From: Nocardioides sp. YR527
GTDB lineage: Bacteria > Actinomycetota > Actinomycetes > Propionibacteriales > Nocardioidaceae
DNA length: 64,000 bases
Reading direction: 5' to 3'
NCBI RefSeq assembly: GCF_900101045.1
Contig: NZ_FNFN01000012.1
Span: forward strand, 42,090 to 106,089
The position numbers were made by a program, and so were the translations under genes. Shown piece by piece: positions 35,069 to 44,157 of this stretch (position 1 is its first letter; every line of letters begins with the position of its first letter). The notes under the pieces are model-generated. The model had not been told where the DNA came from, did not search any database, and saw only the letters and a list, made by a program, of their open reading frames with translations.

Positions 35069-35964
35069 GTCAGGCGCTCCGGAATCTTGTTCTCGTGCTT
35101 GCTGAAGACCAGCTGGGCGATCACCAGCAGAACCAGCGAGGCACCGAACGCGCCCAGGCCCCACATCCACAGATGCTCGGGCAGATGCTTGGCGGCCGTC
35201 TCCTCGGGATTCGGGGTCACCCCGACCCAGAAGGCCTGCTGGAAGAGCAGCACGGCGTCCGCGATCGGGTTGAGCAGGTAGATCCAGGCCTTGTCCCCCA
35301 GCGCACCCTCGATCATCGAGAACGGGTACATCATCGGTACGCCGAACCGGATGTAGTTGGTCAGGATGTTGACCGCGCTGCCGAAGTCCCGGAAGAAGAC
35401 GTTGGCGAGGCTGAAGACCAGCGCCAGGGCGGTGCCCAGCGCCATCACGATGCCGAGCGCGAGCAGGAGCGAGGGAACCGTCTCCCAGGTCGGCGTCCAT
35501 CCGCTGAACAGGCAGACGACCACCAGGATCAGGGTCGCCGGCACCAGGTGGTAGAGCGAGACCAGCATCGAGGCGACCGGGAACATCTCCTTCGGCATCG
35601 CCATCTTCTTCAGCAGTCCCTTGTTGCCGAGCAGGGAGCGGGTCCCTGCCCCGAAGGTCTCGGTGAAGAAGTGGACGATGACGAGCCCGGCGAACAGGTG
35701 GACCGGGTAATTGTCCATCCCCTTGTCGGCGCCCATGATCTTGCCCATGAAGATCCAGTAGACGCAGAACTGCGTCAACGGGTTGATGTAGGACCAGAAG
35801 ACGCCCAGGATCGAGTTGGAGTAGCGACCGCTGATCTCCCGCTGCACGAGCAGCTTGAGGAGGTAGCGGCGCTTGAAGACCGACAGCAGACCGAGGTTCT
35901 CCGCCGGAGGTGCCAGCGGCGCGTCGACGATCCGTACGGGGCGTTCATCAACTCCGGTTGCCAT
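35065..35964 (-). CDS. wzm: Polysaccharide ABC exporter permease (Wzm/Rv3783-like)
   Basis: A 299-residue ABC-2 type integral membrane protein with about six helices. The cytoplasmic N-terminus includes LLSVFKRRYLLKLLVQREISGRYSNS, typical of Wzm, and a conserved SILGVFWSYINPLTQF follows. ATG 35964 overlaps the end of glfT2 by 17 bp. It is co-transcribed with glfT2 upstream and the ATPase downstream. Confidence 0.92.
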   Translation of the reverse strand: MATGVDERPVRIVDAPLAPPAENLGLLSVFKRRYLLKLLVQREISGRYSNSILGVFWSYINPLTQFCVYWIFMGKIMGADKGMDNYPVHLFAGLVIVHFFTETFGAGTRSLLGNKGLLKKMAMPKEMFPVASMLVSLYHLVPATLILVVVCLFSGWTPTWETVPSLLLALGIVMALGTALALVFSLANVFFRDFGSAVNILTNYIRFGVPMMYPFSMIEGALGDKAWIYLLNPIADAVLLFQQAFWVGVTPNPEETAAKHLPEHLWMWGLGAFGASLVLLVIAQLVFSKHENKIPERLT

Positions 35965-37963
35965 CGGTCCCCTTCTCCTCAGCGGCCGACCACGGCTCGA
36001 AGGTCTTCTCCCAGGCCTCGGGCGAGGTGAAGTCGCCGAGCTTGGAGCGGTACTCCTCGGCCAGCTTCGGCCACTGGCGCTTGAGCCGGCGGTGCACCTT
36101 GACGGTGTCCTTCAGCATCTGGTTGAAGAGCTTCTTGTCGCGGCGGTAGAAGGCAGCGCCCTGCTGGTCGTTCATCGACACGATGGCGCTGTCGTACTTG
36201 GTGATCCGGTACCACTGGTTGTCCATCGCGGCGAGCTCGGCCTCGGGGAACTCCGTGGAGAGCTTGCGCGGCTTCATGATCTGCCGGATCGGCGCCTTGA
36301 GCGCGGCCAGCTTGACCTCGCGGTTGGTCGGGACCTCGGTGTCCTCCTTGCCCTTGCGCGGCGGCTTGTGGCGGCGCACGGGCGGGAACTCTTCACGGTC
36401 GGCCTTGAGCTGAGCGTCCGAGTAGTCCTTGACCATCTCGCGTACGGCGGGAAGCTGGGTCGCGAGGGTCTCGTGCAGCTTCTCGGGGCCGGCGAGGACG
36501 TCGAGCAGCGCCTGGTGGCGCAGCAGGACCGTCGAGTACTGCATCGAGACCAGGTGCTTGATCTGGTGCGAGAACGACTCGGTGACCATCCGGCCGCCGT
36601 CGTCGTAGATCGAGTGCAGCAGCGCGGCCACGAAGCGGTTGCGCTGGTGGAAGTAGGACTGCCAGTCGAGGGCGTCGTTCTTGTCGGTCCACGGGACGTG
36701 CCACACGGCCGCACCCGGGAAGGACACCGTCGGGAAGCCGGCCGCCTTGGCGCGCAGGCCGTACTCGGAGTCGTCCCACTTGATGAAGACCGGCAGCGAG
36801 AGCCCGATCTCCTCGATCACCTTGCGCGGGATCAGGCACATGAACCAGCCGTTGAAGTCCACGTCGACGCGCTTGTGCAGCCAACGGGTCGAGCGCAGGT
36901 TGCGGGCGCCGAAGTCCCAGTCGCCGTAGACGCCGGGAGCCGACTGCCACCAGAACCGCCACGGCTGGACGATCTCGCCGTAGGAGTGCAGGCGGGACTT
37001 GGCGTAGAGCGAGAACATGTGGCCGCCGACGATGGTCGGCCGCTTGGCGAGGTCACCGAAGGTGACCGCGCGGATGATGCCCTCGGGCTCGCAGACGACG
37101 TCGTCGTCCATCATCAGGGCGTACGTCGCGGTGCCCTTGCGCAGCGACTCGAGCTGACCACGCGCGTAGCCGCCGGAGCCGCCCAGGTTGCCCTGCTCGA
37201 TGATGTGCAGCAGGTCGCCCAGGGCCTTCTCGGCCGCCGGGAACTCGACGTCGTCGGCGACCTTCTTGGTGCCCTGCTCCATCACGAAGACGGTGTCGAG
37301 GTAGGGGCGCAGCTGCTCGTCCTCGCCCATCTGCGCGAGCAGCTTGGCGCAGAAGTCGGGCTTGTTCATCGTGGTGACGCAGATGTCGACGGTGCCGTGC
37401 TCGGCACGGTCGTCGGGGACCTCCGCGGTCCACTCGGCCGAGGTGATGACGGCGTCCTCGTCGGAGGCGACGACGTCGTACCAGTACCAGCCACCGTCGA
37501 CGAACGGCTTCAGCGGCAGGTCGAAGGTGAAGGTGCCCTCGGGGTTGGTGCCGGTGTCGGCGGCGTCGACGCGCTGCGAGCGGCCGTTGGCCATCGACTT
37601 GTAGACGATGACGCTCGCGCCGCGACCCTGCAGCGCGACGGTCAGCTTCACGCTGTCGACCACGGTGTGCCGGCGCCAGTAGCTGGCCGGGAACGCGTTG
37701 AAGTAGGTGCCGAGCGAGAGCCGCTCGCTCTTCAGGATCCGCAGCGCCGTACGCGACTCGATCTGGTCGGGGTGGATCTGGGTGCCGTCGTTGATCGACT
37801 GACGGATCTGGGCGTTGTTCAGCGCCTGGGCCGTCTTGTCGGAGCCGACCTCGTACTTGTCGGCGTCGAGGATGGCAGCCTGGTTGTCGACGTAGAGCGG
37901 GAGTACGTCGGAGTCACGGTCCAGGGGCAGGATCTGCCGCTGGAGCAGTCGGGTCACGCTCAT
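35948..37963 (-). CDS. glfT2: Galactofuranosyltransferase GlfT2
   Basis: A 671-residue polymerising galactofuranosyltransferase that builds the alternating beta-(1-5)/(1-6) galactan from UDP-Galf in mycobacteria (Rv3808c). An N-terminal beta-sandwich (about residues 1-180) is followed by a GT-A domain with TVDICVTTMNKPDFC, the metal motif MMDDDVVCEP, the catalytic VFIKWDDSEYG and the HVPWTDKND histidine loop. A helical C-terminal region follows. Length and all motifs agree with GlfT2 (about 640 aa). Its start overlaps the glf stop (ATGA type), so glf-glfT2-wzm-wzt form one operon. Confidence 0.95.
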   Translation of the reverse strand: MSVTRLLQRQILPLDRDSDVLPLYVDNQAAILDADKYEVGSDKTAQALNNAQIRQSINDGTQIHPDQIESRTALRILKSERLSLGTYFNAFPASYWRRHTVVDSVKLTVALQGRGASVIVYKSMANGRSQRVDAADTGTNPEGTFTFDLPLKPFVDGGWYWYDVVASDEDAVITSAEWTAEVPDDRAEHGTVDICVTTMNKPDFCAKLLAQMGEDEQLRPYLDTVFVMEQGTKKVADDVEFPAAEKALGDLLHIIEQGNLGGSGGYARGQLESLRKGTATYALMMDDDVVCEPEGIIRAVTFGDLAKRPTIVGGHMFSLYAKSRLHSYGEIVQPWRFWWQSAPGVYGDWDFGARNLRSTRWLHKRVDVDFNGWFMCLIPRKVIEEIGLSLPVFIKWDDSEYGLRAKAAGFPTVSFPGAAVWHVPWTDKNDALDWQSYFHQRNRFVAALLHSIYDDGGRMVTESFSHQIKHLVSMQYSTVLLRHQALLDVLAGPEKLHETLATQLPAVREMVKDYSDAQLKADREEFPPVRRHKPPRKGKEDTEVPTNREVKLAALKAPIRQIMKPRKLSTEFPEAELAAMDNQWYRITKYDSAIVSMNDQQGAAFYRRDKKLFNQMLKDTVKVHRRLKRQWPKLAEEYRSKLGDFTSPEAWEKTFEPWSAAEEKGTDGNRS

Positions 37964-39153
37964 TCGTCAACGCCTCCGGAGGTGAGCGGGGTGCCGTCCT
38001 CGAAGTGGGGACGGAGCTTGTTCTCGAACATGGTGAGCGCGGACGCGATCGCCATGTGCATGTCCAGGTACTTGTAGGTGCCGAGTCGGCCGCCGAAGAG
38101 CACCATCGGCTCCTTCTTGGCCAGGTCGCGGTAGACCAGGATCTTCTCGCGGTTGTCGGCGGTGTTGATCGGGTAGTACGGCTCGTCACCCTCCTGGGCG
38201 AAGCGGCTGTACTCCTTGACCACGATCGTCTTGCCGGGCTTGTAGCGGTCGGCCCGCTCGGGGTGGAGGTGCTTGAACTCCAGCTCACGGGTGAAGGGGA
38301 CCTCGGGGTCGTTGGCGTTGACCACGCCGGTGCCCTGGTAGTCGTCCACGTCGAGGATCTCGGACTCGAGGTCCACGGTGCGCCAGGAGAGCTTGCCGGC
38401 GGAGAAGTCGAAGTACTCGTCGACCGGGCCGGTGTAGACGATCGGGACCTTGCCCTTGTAGTCGTCGACCACGGTGAAGAAGTCGGTGTCGAGCTTGACC
38501 TCGATGTTGGGGTGGTCGGCCATCCGCTGCAGCCACGCGGTGTAGCCGTCGACCGGGAGACCCTCGTACTTGTCGTTGAAGTAACGGTTGTCGAAGGTGT
38601 AGCGGACCGGGAGGCGCGTGATGATGTCGGGCGACAGCTCCGTCGGGTCCTTCTCCCACTGCTTGGCGGTGTAGCCCTTGATGAACGCCTCGTAGAGCGG
38701 GCGGCCGATCAGCGAGATCGCCTTCTCCTCGAGGTTCTTGGCGTCCTCGGTGTTGAACTCGGAGGCCTGCTCCGCGATCAGCGCGCGGGCCTCGTCGGGG
38801 GTGTGCGACTTCCCGAAGAAGGAGTTGATCAGCGCGAGGTTCATCGGCAGGGAGTAGACCTGCCCCTTGTACTTCCCGAACACCTTGTGCTTGTAGTCGG
38901 TGAACTCGGTGAACTTCCGCACGTAGTCCCACACCTTCTCGTTGGAGGTGTGGAAGAGGTGGGTGCCGTACTTGTGCACCTCGATGCCGGTCTCCTCGTC
39001 GAACTCGGAGTAGGCGTTTCCACCGATGTGCGGACGGCGCTCGATGATGAGCACCTTCTTGTCCAGCTCGGTGGCGGCGCGCTCGGCGATGGTGAGGCCG
39101 AAGAGGCCGGAGCCGACGACGACGAGGTCAGGAGTGGTTTCAGGGAAGGACAC
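37960..39153 (-). CDS. glf: UDP-galactopyranose mutase
   Basis: A flavoenzyme converting UDP-galactopyranose to UDP-galactofuranose, the donor for GlfT2. The 397-residue product shows the FAD loop VVGSGLFGLTIAERAA, ERRPHIGGNAYSE, YGTHLFHTSNEKVWDY, the active-site region around LINSFFGK and the C-terminal VLFGGRLGTYKYLDMHMAI. GTG 39153 has a TAGACT box 8 nt upstream and no ribosome site (leaderless). First gene of the four-gene galactan operon. Confidence 0.96.
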   Translation of the reverse strand: MSFPETTPDLVVVGSGLFGLTIAERAATELDKKVLIIERRPHIGGNAYSEFDEETGIEVHKYGTHLFHTSNEKVWDYVRKFTEFTDYKHKVFGKYKGQVYSLPMNLALINSFFGKSHTPDEARALIAEQASEFNTEDAKNLEEKAISLIGRPLYEAFIKGYTAKQWEKDPTELSPDIITRLPVRYTFDNRYFNDKYEGLPVDGYTAWLQRMADHPNIEVKLDTDFFTVVDDYKGKVPIVYTGPVDEYFDFSAGKLSWRTVDLESEILDVDDYQGTGVVNANDPEVPFTRELEFKHLHPERADRYKPGKTIVVKEYSRFAQEGDEPYYPINTADNREKILVYRDLAKKEPMVLFGGRLGTYKYLDMHMAIASALTMFENKLRPHFEDGTPLTSGGVDE

Positions 39154-39161
39154 GATCGCTC

Positions 39162-39167
39162 AGTCTA
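39162..39167 (-). promoter_or_regulatory. -10 box of leaderless glf operon
   Basis: TAGACT on the minus strand, 8-nt spacer to GTG 39153. Confidence 0.5.
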
Positions 39168-39190
39168 GGTCTCTGTGGGTAAGGGGTCGG

Positions 39191-40093
39191 TCAGGAGGAG
39201 GTGGGGACGGTACGCATGCCCCGCGCGGCGCGCAGGGCCTTGATCACGTTGACGGCTTCATGCTTGCCGCCTCGCAACGGGCTGAGGAGAACCACAGCCG
39301 CGGTGATGAGCCACGGCTTGAGACGTACCAGGACGTTCTCGCCGTAGCGGAAGTGGACGACGAAGAGGTTGCGGTACATGTAGAAGCCCTTCCAGCCGGC
39401 CAGGTCGTGCTGCTGGCTGAAGTCGAGCTGTCGCACGAGCACCGCGTCGCGTACGGCCCAGATGGTGCGGCCGGCGCGGCGGGCGCGGATCGCGAGATCC
39501 ACGTCGTCGTAGAAGATGAAGTAGGTCGGATCGGGGAGCCCGATCTCCTCCAGGACGGTGCGGCGGATCATGAAGCCCTCGAAGGCGACGTTCTCCACCG
39601 GAACGCGCTCCGGCATGGCGTCGCGGGTCGGGTAGGTGTCCATGACGGCGGCAGTCTTGGGCTTGATCGCGAGCGGGTTGCGCAGGTCGAACTTCAGCGC
39701 GGCCAGCTCGATCAGCTTGCCGTTCTTGTCCTCGCGCACGGAGAAGAGGCAGTCCTCGTCCTGGGCGAGCAGCACCTCGAGGCAGTCGTGGGCCGGGACG
39801 ACGTCGTCGTCGATCAGGTAGAGCCGGTCCCAGCCCTGCTCGACCGCGGCCTTGGTGCCGAGGTGGAAGCCACCGGCGCCGCCGAGGTTCTCAGGGCTGT
39901 CGATGACCTGCAGGTTGGGCGTGATCGCCTCGGCGAGCACCTGCGCGGTGTGGTCGGTGGAGGCGTTGTTGACGACGATCACCGCGTCGGCGGGCTGGTC
40001 GAGCTTGGTGAGCCCGTCGAGCAGCCCACGCAGCATGTCGGCGCGGTTGTAGGTGACGACGACGATCGCGACCGTCTCACGGGTGGTGCTCAA
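39191..40093 (-). CDS. Glycosyltransferase family 2 (GlfT1-like)
   Basis: A 300-residue GT2 enzyme: VAIVVVTYNRADML, VIVVNNASTDHT, ENLGGAGGF, metal motif YLIDDDVVPAHD and YFIFYDDVDLAIRARRAG. Resemblance to mycobacterial GlfT1 (first Galf residues on the lipid carrier) is suggested by these motifs and by the galactan operon next door. The start is an uncommon TTG at 40093, supported by GAGAGG upstream and by the TTGA overlap with the stop of the preceding glycosyltransferase gene. The exact acceptor is inference. Confidence 0.88.
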   Translation of the reverse strand: MSTTRETVAIVVVTYNRADMLRGLLDGLTKLDQPADAVIVVNNASTDHTAQVLAEAITPNLQVIDSPENLGGAGGFHLGTKAAVEQGWDRLYLIDDDVVPAHDCLEVLLAQDEDCLFSVREDKNGKLIELAALKFDLRNPLAIKPKTAAVMDTYPTRDAMPERVPVENVAFEGFMIRRTVLEEIGLPDPTYFIFYDDVDLAIRARRAGRTIWAVRDAVLVRQLDFSQQHDLAGWKGFYMYRNLFVVHFRYGENVLVRLKPWLITAAVVLLSPLRGGKHEAVNVIKALRAARGMRTVPTSS

Positions 40094-41025
40094 CGAAGGA
40101 ACCTCTCGTGTCCACTGAAGTCCCCCCGGATAGCGGCCCACCACGCCTGCATCGACAGCCAGATCCGACGCGGCTGCGGCTTGGTGAGCAGGTAGAACCA
40201 TAGAGTCTTCGCCACGAAAGCCAAAGCGAAGGGCCACCCTCGGTAGTCGCGCAGGTTGAGCAGGTTGTTGCGCGCCATGCAGTAGTGCTTCAGGTCGCTC
40301 GGCGTGTGGTTGTACGTCGCCCTCCCCCACGCCATCGGGGTGCCGAGATCACCGACGGAGGGGTGGCGCACCTGGGCGCCGACGACGGTCGCGATCCGCG
40401 CCCCGGCCTTCTCGGCCCGGAGACGGTATTCGTGGTCGTCGCCCCAGATGAAGTATTCGGCCCGGGGGTAGCCGATCCGCTCCACCAGGTCGCGGGTGAC
40501 CAGGACCCCGTTGAACGGGATCACGATGTCCTTGATCAGGCCGTCGGTTGCGGCCGCCTCGACGTCGGAGAGCTGGTGTACGACCTTGGAGCGGCCCGGG
40601 AGTCGGATCGGGAACACCAGGCGGCCCGGGTCGCCCTCATCGACGACGAGCGGCCCCCAGAAGTCGAGATCGGTCTGCTTGAGCAGCAGCCCCAGGCAGT
40701 CGGTGTCGGGCAGGCCGTCGTCGTCCATCAGCCAGACCAGGTCGGCGCCGCGCTCGATCGCCGTCTCGAGGCCGTCATGGAAGCCGCCGGCGCCGCCGCT
40801 GTTGCGCTGCAGCGTGCGGGCGACCACCGGCACCTGGCGCTGACCCGGCTCGTCGGCACCGTCGAGCTCGGCGAGCCACTGCGACGTACCGTCGGTGGAG
40901 GCGTTGTCGATGACGATCACCTCGTCGAGGCCGTCGACCACGTCGAGCCGCTCCAGCAGTCGCTGCAGCAGCTCGAGACGGTTGTAGGTCACCACCACCG
41001 CGGCGACACGATTGCTCCCTGGCAC
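40090..41025 (-). CDS. Glycosyltransferase family 2 (GlfT1-like paralogue)
   Basis: A 311-residue GT2 enzyme similar to its neighbour: VAAVVVTYNRLELLQRLL, VIVIDNASTDGTSQW, RNSGGAGGFHDGL, metal motif VWLMDDDGLPDTD and YFIWGDDHEYRLRAEKAG. GTG 41025 has TAGTCT 6 nt upstream (leaderless). It is co-transcribed with the following glycosyltransferase through a TTGA overlap. Two initiating-type galactofuranosyltransferases side by side may add successive linker or Galf residues. Confidence 0.88.
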   Translation of the reverse strand: MPGSNRVAAVVVTYNRLELLQRLLERLDVVDGLDEVIVIDNASTDGTSQWLAELDGADEPGQRQVPVVARTLQRNSGGAGGFHDGLETAIERGADLVWLMDDDGLPDTDCLGLLLKQTDLDFWGPLVVDEGDPGRLVFPIRLPGRSKVVHQLSDVEAAATDGLIKDIVIPFNGVLVTRDLVERIGYPRAEYFIWGDDHEYRLRAEKAGARIATVVGAQVRHPSVGDLGTPMAWGRATYNHTPSDLKHYCMARNNLLNLRDYRGWPFALAFVAKTLWFYLLTKPQPRRIWLSMQAWWAAIRGDFSGHERFLR

Positions 41026-41031
41026 GGATCC

Positions 41032-41037
41032 AGACTA
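41032..41037 (-). promoter_or_regulatory. -10 box of leaderless glycosyltransferase pair
   Basis: TAGTCT on the minus strand, 6-nt spacer to GTG 41025. Confidence 0.5.
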
Positions 41038-41099
41038 GCCGCGACCGCGGTGTATCCCGGGAATCAGCGAGTCGGTGTGACCTGCGCTTAACCCGTTGT

Positions 41100-42599
41100 T
41101 CAACACGCTGAGGCGAGGTCGTCGGTCTCGTTGGCTTGGTAACCCTTGTTGCGAGAGCCCAGGGAGCCACCGGTGACCGGACCACCCTTGTCGGAGTCGC
41201 CGGTGGCCTTCGGCTTCTCGGTGGCGGGCGCCTTGGTCTCGCCGTCCTCGCCGGTGCCGGGCGACTTGAAGGCCTCCTCCTTCTTCGGGGTGGCCTTCTT
41301 CACCGCCTTGCGCACCTCGGCGTGGATGTCGGACATGTTCGGGTCGGCGGTGTTGACCAGCGGAGGCACCAGCGAGAGTGTCGAGATCTTCTGCGACTTC
41401 GCCTTCAGCGCCAGCGTCGAGAACCGCTCGATCTCGCTCGGCGGGACCGTCGTGGTGATGGTGGAGCCGGTCGCCTTCGCGACGTCCTGGTAGTGGCGTA
41501 CGACGTCGGCGGGGCTGGTCTGCTGCAGGATCGCGTTCAGGACGCACTTCTGGCGGGCCATCCGGGAGTAGTCGTCGGAGTCGTGGCGGGCCCGGGCGTA
41601 CCAGAGGGTCTCCCAGCCGTCGAGCTTCTTCGTGCCGGGCTGGATGTGGGTGTAGAACTTGTCGGAGGGGAGGCCGACCGGGATCGGCTGGCGTACATTC
41701 AGGGTGACTCCCCCGATGGCGTCCACGATCTCCTGGAACCCGTTGAGGTCGACGATCGCGTAGTAGCTGATCTGCAGGTCGGTGATGCCCTCGACGGCGT
41801 CGACGGTGGCGGCCATTCCGGGGTGGTCCTCGCCCTTGTACAGCTCCTTGTGGTCCTCGGCCCAGGTGCTCACGCCGTTGAGGTAGCAGCCGTCGCAGTC
41901 GAAGCCACGCGGGAACTCCTCGTCCATCGGGGAGCCGTCGTCGAAGGTGAAGTTCGCCATGTTGCGGGGCAGGCCGATGAGGACGGTGCGGCCCGTGACC
42001 GCGTCGATGGAGGCGACCGTGAGCGAGTCCGGACGCAGTCCCCAGCGGGTCTTGCCCCCGTCGGAGTCGGCACCGGCGAGCAGGACGTTGAAGCGGCCGT
42101 TGTGGGCCTCGGCGGCCTCGGCACCGGCGAAGATCGCCTCGACCATGCCCTTGTGGACACCGACCAGGTGGGCGCCGAAGATCAGGGTCGCGGCCACGGA
42201 GAAAGCCAGCGCGCCGTTGATCGCGACCACGATGCGGCGCTGCTTGAGGTCGAGCTCGAGCGGGCGGCCCAGGCGCCAGGCGTCGATGAAGAGCCCGGCC
42301 CAGGCGATGGCGCCGACGATGAGCGCGATGCGGAACAGCCCCAGCAGCCACGGCGTCGTGCCGAGCCGGAAGATCAGGCCGTGCCACAGCAGGGAGATCC
42401 CGAAGACCAGCCCGGCGGTGACCGCGAGACCGATGACGGTCCAGATCGCGATCCGGCCGACGCGGCGGTTGCCGGCGACGAGCTGGGCGGAACCCGGCAG
42501 GAGCAGCGTGATCAGCAGCAGTGCCATGGCGCGACGGAACCGCACGCGGGAGGCGCGCTCGGCGGCCGTACGCTGGGGCCGGTAGTTCTGCTCAGCCAT
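41100..42599 (-). CDS. LCP family wall-polymer ligase, multi-helix N-terminus
   Basis: LytR-CpsA-Psr proteins transfer undecaprenyl-linked glycopolymers onto peptidoglycan outside the cell. This 499-residue member has four hydrophobic helices in its first 155 residues (beginning about 25-50) before the LCP domain (about residues 165-390: DSLTVASIDAVTGRTVLIGLPRN, GGVTLNVRQPIPVG, WYARARHDSDDYSRMARQ). The RxRHxxxDxxR-like arginines that bind the pyrophosphate are visible. The C-terminus is Lys/Thr/Gly-rich. Next to galactan genes it is a good candidate for attaching galactan to the wall (compare Lcp1 of mycobacteria); this is inference. Confidence 0.9.
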   Translation of the reverse strand: MAEQNYRPQRTAAERASRVRFRRAMALLLITLLLPGSAQLVAGNRRVGRIAIWTVIGLAVTAGLVFGISLLWHGLIFRLGTTPWLLGLFRIALIVGAIAWAGLFIDAWRLGRPLELDLKQRRIVVAINGALAFSVAATLIFGAHLVGVHKGMVEAIFAGAEAAEAHNGRFNVLLAGADSDGGKTRWGLRPDSLTVASIDAVTGRTVLIGLPRNMANFTFDDGSPMDEEFPRGFDCDGCYLNGVSTWAEDHKELYKGEDHPGMAATVDAVEGITDLQISYYAIVDLNGFQEIVDAIGGVTLNVRQPIPVGLPSDKFYTHIQPGTKKLDGWETLWYARARHDSDDYSRMARQKCVLNAILQQTSPADVVRHYQDVAKATGSTITTTVPPSEIERFSTLALKAKSQKISTLSLVPPLVNTADPNMSDIHAEVRKAVKKATPKKEEAFKSPGTGEDGETKAPATEKPKATGDSDKGGPVTGGSLGSRNKGYQANETDDLASAC

Positions 42600-42711
42600 C
42601 TCGGGTCCTCGGGTGAAGAGTTTGCACCGCCAGTATCACCAGTCACACGAGTAACACAGCGGTGCGACGCGCCGACTAACTTTAGCGGCCTGGCACGGTA
42701 CGTTTGAGCGC

Positions 42712-44058
42712 ATGCCAAACCCCCGCAACCCTGGCAGCCCCAACGATCCCCGGTCGCAGCAGTACGGCTGGGCGTACGGCAACGGCCAGCCTGCTCAGCC
42801 TTCGGGGCCCGAGCCCACGAACGTCATGCCCACCGTACGGCGCCCGCCGGGCGGCTCGCCGCCCCCGGCGCCGCCGCGCGGCGGCTATGACCGGCCGCTG
42901 CCCCAGCCGGGGCAGATCGCGCCGACCCCTGGCCAACAGGGCGGGTATGGGAACCAGGGTTACGACCAGGGCTACAACCAGGACTGGAGCCAGCCGAGCG
43001 AGTACGGCGGCAACGGTGGCAACGGCGGCTATGGGGGTCCGGGCGACGGCTACGGCGGCGGTCGCGGGGGCCGCCAGCCCAGGCCCAAGAAGCGCCACCC
43101 GTTCCGCAAGTTCGTCGCGATCGTGATGATCCCGATCCTGATCCTGGTCGGCGCGGTGGCCTGGATCGGCATCAGTGCCTGGAACAAGGTCGACAAGGTC
43201 CCCTACGAGCCGACCGCGGGTGAGCGGCCCGCGGACCAGCCCGGCACGACGTACCTCATCGTCGCCAGCGACTCCCGCGAGGGGCTGACCGCCGAGGAGA
43301 AGAAGAAGCTGCACACCGGCGATGCGGCCGGGAGCCGGACCGACACGATCAAGCTGCTGCACACCGGTGCCGGCAAGACCATCGTGGTCACCATCCCGCG
43401 GGACTCCCCGGTGGACATCCCCGGCCACGGCAACACCAAGATCAACGCCGCGTTCGCCTACGGCGGTCCTGAGCTGCTGACCCAGACGATCGAGCAGAAC
43501 ACCGGCGTACGCATCGACGGCTACGTCGAGATCGGCATGGGTGGTCTCGCCCGGCTGGTCGACGGCGTCGGCGGCGTCGAGATCTGCCCGAAGCAGAACA
43601 TGAAGGACCCGCTCGCCGGTCTGGACATCGAGAAGGGTTGCCAGGAGGCCGACGGCGCGACCGCTCTGGCCTACGCACGCTCCCGTCACGTGGAGAGCAC
43701 CGGAGACCTGGCGCGAGGCGTCAACCAGACCGAGGTCATCTCCGGCATCGGGAAGAAGATGACCAACCCGGCCACGGTGCTCAACCCGTTCAAGCTCGCC
43801 GAGATGGGCAAGGGCGCCGAGGGCCTCAAGGTCGGCAAGGGCATGAGTGTCATCGGCGGCGCGAAGTTCGCCTGGGCCTTCAAGGCTCTCGCCGGCGGCT
43901 CCGCGATGACCTGCGGTGTCCCGATCGTGGGCATGAGCACCCAGTGGGACCGGGAACGCGCGCTGACGATGTTCGGTCACATCAAGGAGGACACGGTCGA
44001 CGACATCCCGGCCGACCTCTGCACGCCGACCGGGCTGCCGAAGAGCGTCACCGGCTGA
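42712..44058 (+). CDS. LCP family wall-polymer ligase, Gly/Gln/Tyr-rich N-terminus
   Basis: A 448-residue LCP protein. The first 120 or so residues are disordered and rich in Pro, Gly, Gln and Tyr (repeats such as YGGNGGNGGYGGPG). A transmembrane helix follows (about residues 138-160, FVAIVMIPILILVGAVAWI), then the LCP domain with SRTDTIKLLHTGAGKTIVVT, IPRDSPVDIPGHG, TKINAAFAYGGPELL, LVDGVGGVEICP and ALAYARSRHVESTGDLARG. It is divergent from the other LCP gene. Role as for that gene. Confidence 0.92.
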   Translation: MPNPRNPGSPNDPRSQQYGWAYGNGQPAQPSGPEPTNVMPTVRRPPGGSPPPAPPRGGYDRPLPQPGQIAPTPGQQGGYGNQGYDQGYNQDWSQPSEYGGNGGNGGYGGPGDGYGGGRGGRQPRPKKRHPFRKFVAIVMIPILILVGAVAWIGISAWNKVDKVPYEPTAGERPADQPGTTYLIVASDSREGLTAEEKKKLHTGDAAGSRTDTIKLLHTGAGKTIVVTIPRDSPVDIPGHGNTKINAAFAYGGPELLTQTIEQNTGVRIDGYVEIGMGGLARLVDGVGGVEICPKQNMKDPLAGLDIEKGCQEADGATALAYARSRHVESTGDLARGVNQTEVISGIGKKMTNPATVLNPFKLAEMGKGAEGLKVGKGMSVIGGAKFAWAFKALAGGSAMTCGVPIVGMSTQWDRERALTMFGHIKEDTVDDIPADLCTPTGLPKSVTG

Positions 44059-44075
44059 TCCTCGGAGCAGCCACG

Positions 44076-44116
44076 GCCGTCCCTACTGACCTTCGTCGGT
44101 AGGGACGGCTGCTTTT
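44076..44116 (+). terminator. Rho-independent terminator after LCP gene
   Basis: A 15-bp stem with one G-T-type mismatch (44076-44090 with 44095-44109), a tight CTTC loop and a following TGCTTTT. Confidence 0.85.
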
Positions 44117-44157
44117 CGTCCACTGTGCCCGGCCGCGTACGTCCCTAGGTTCGAGGC

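Noticed and set aside
42636..42660. MtrA-binding site (paired GTAAC-like motifs) between the two LCP genes
   Set aside because: GTCAC and GTAAC occur but their spacing does not fit the known direct-repeat arrangement.
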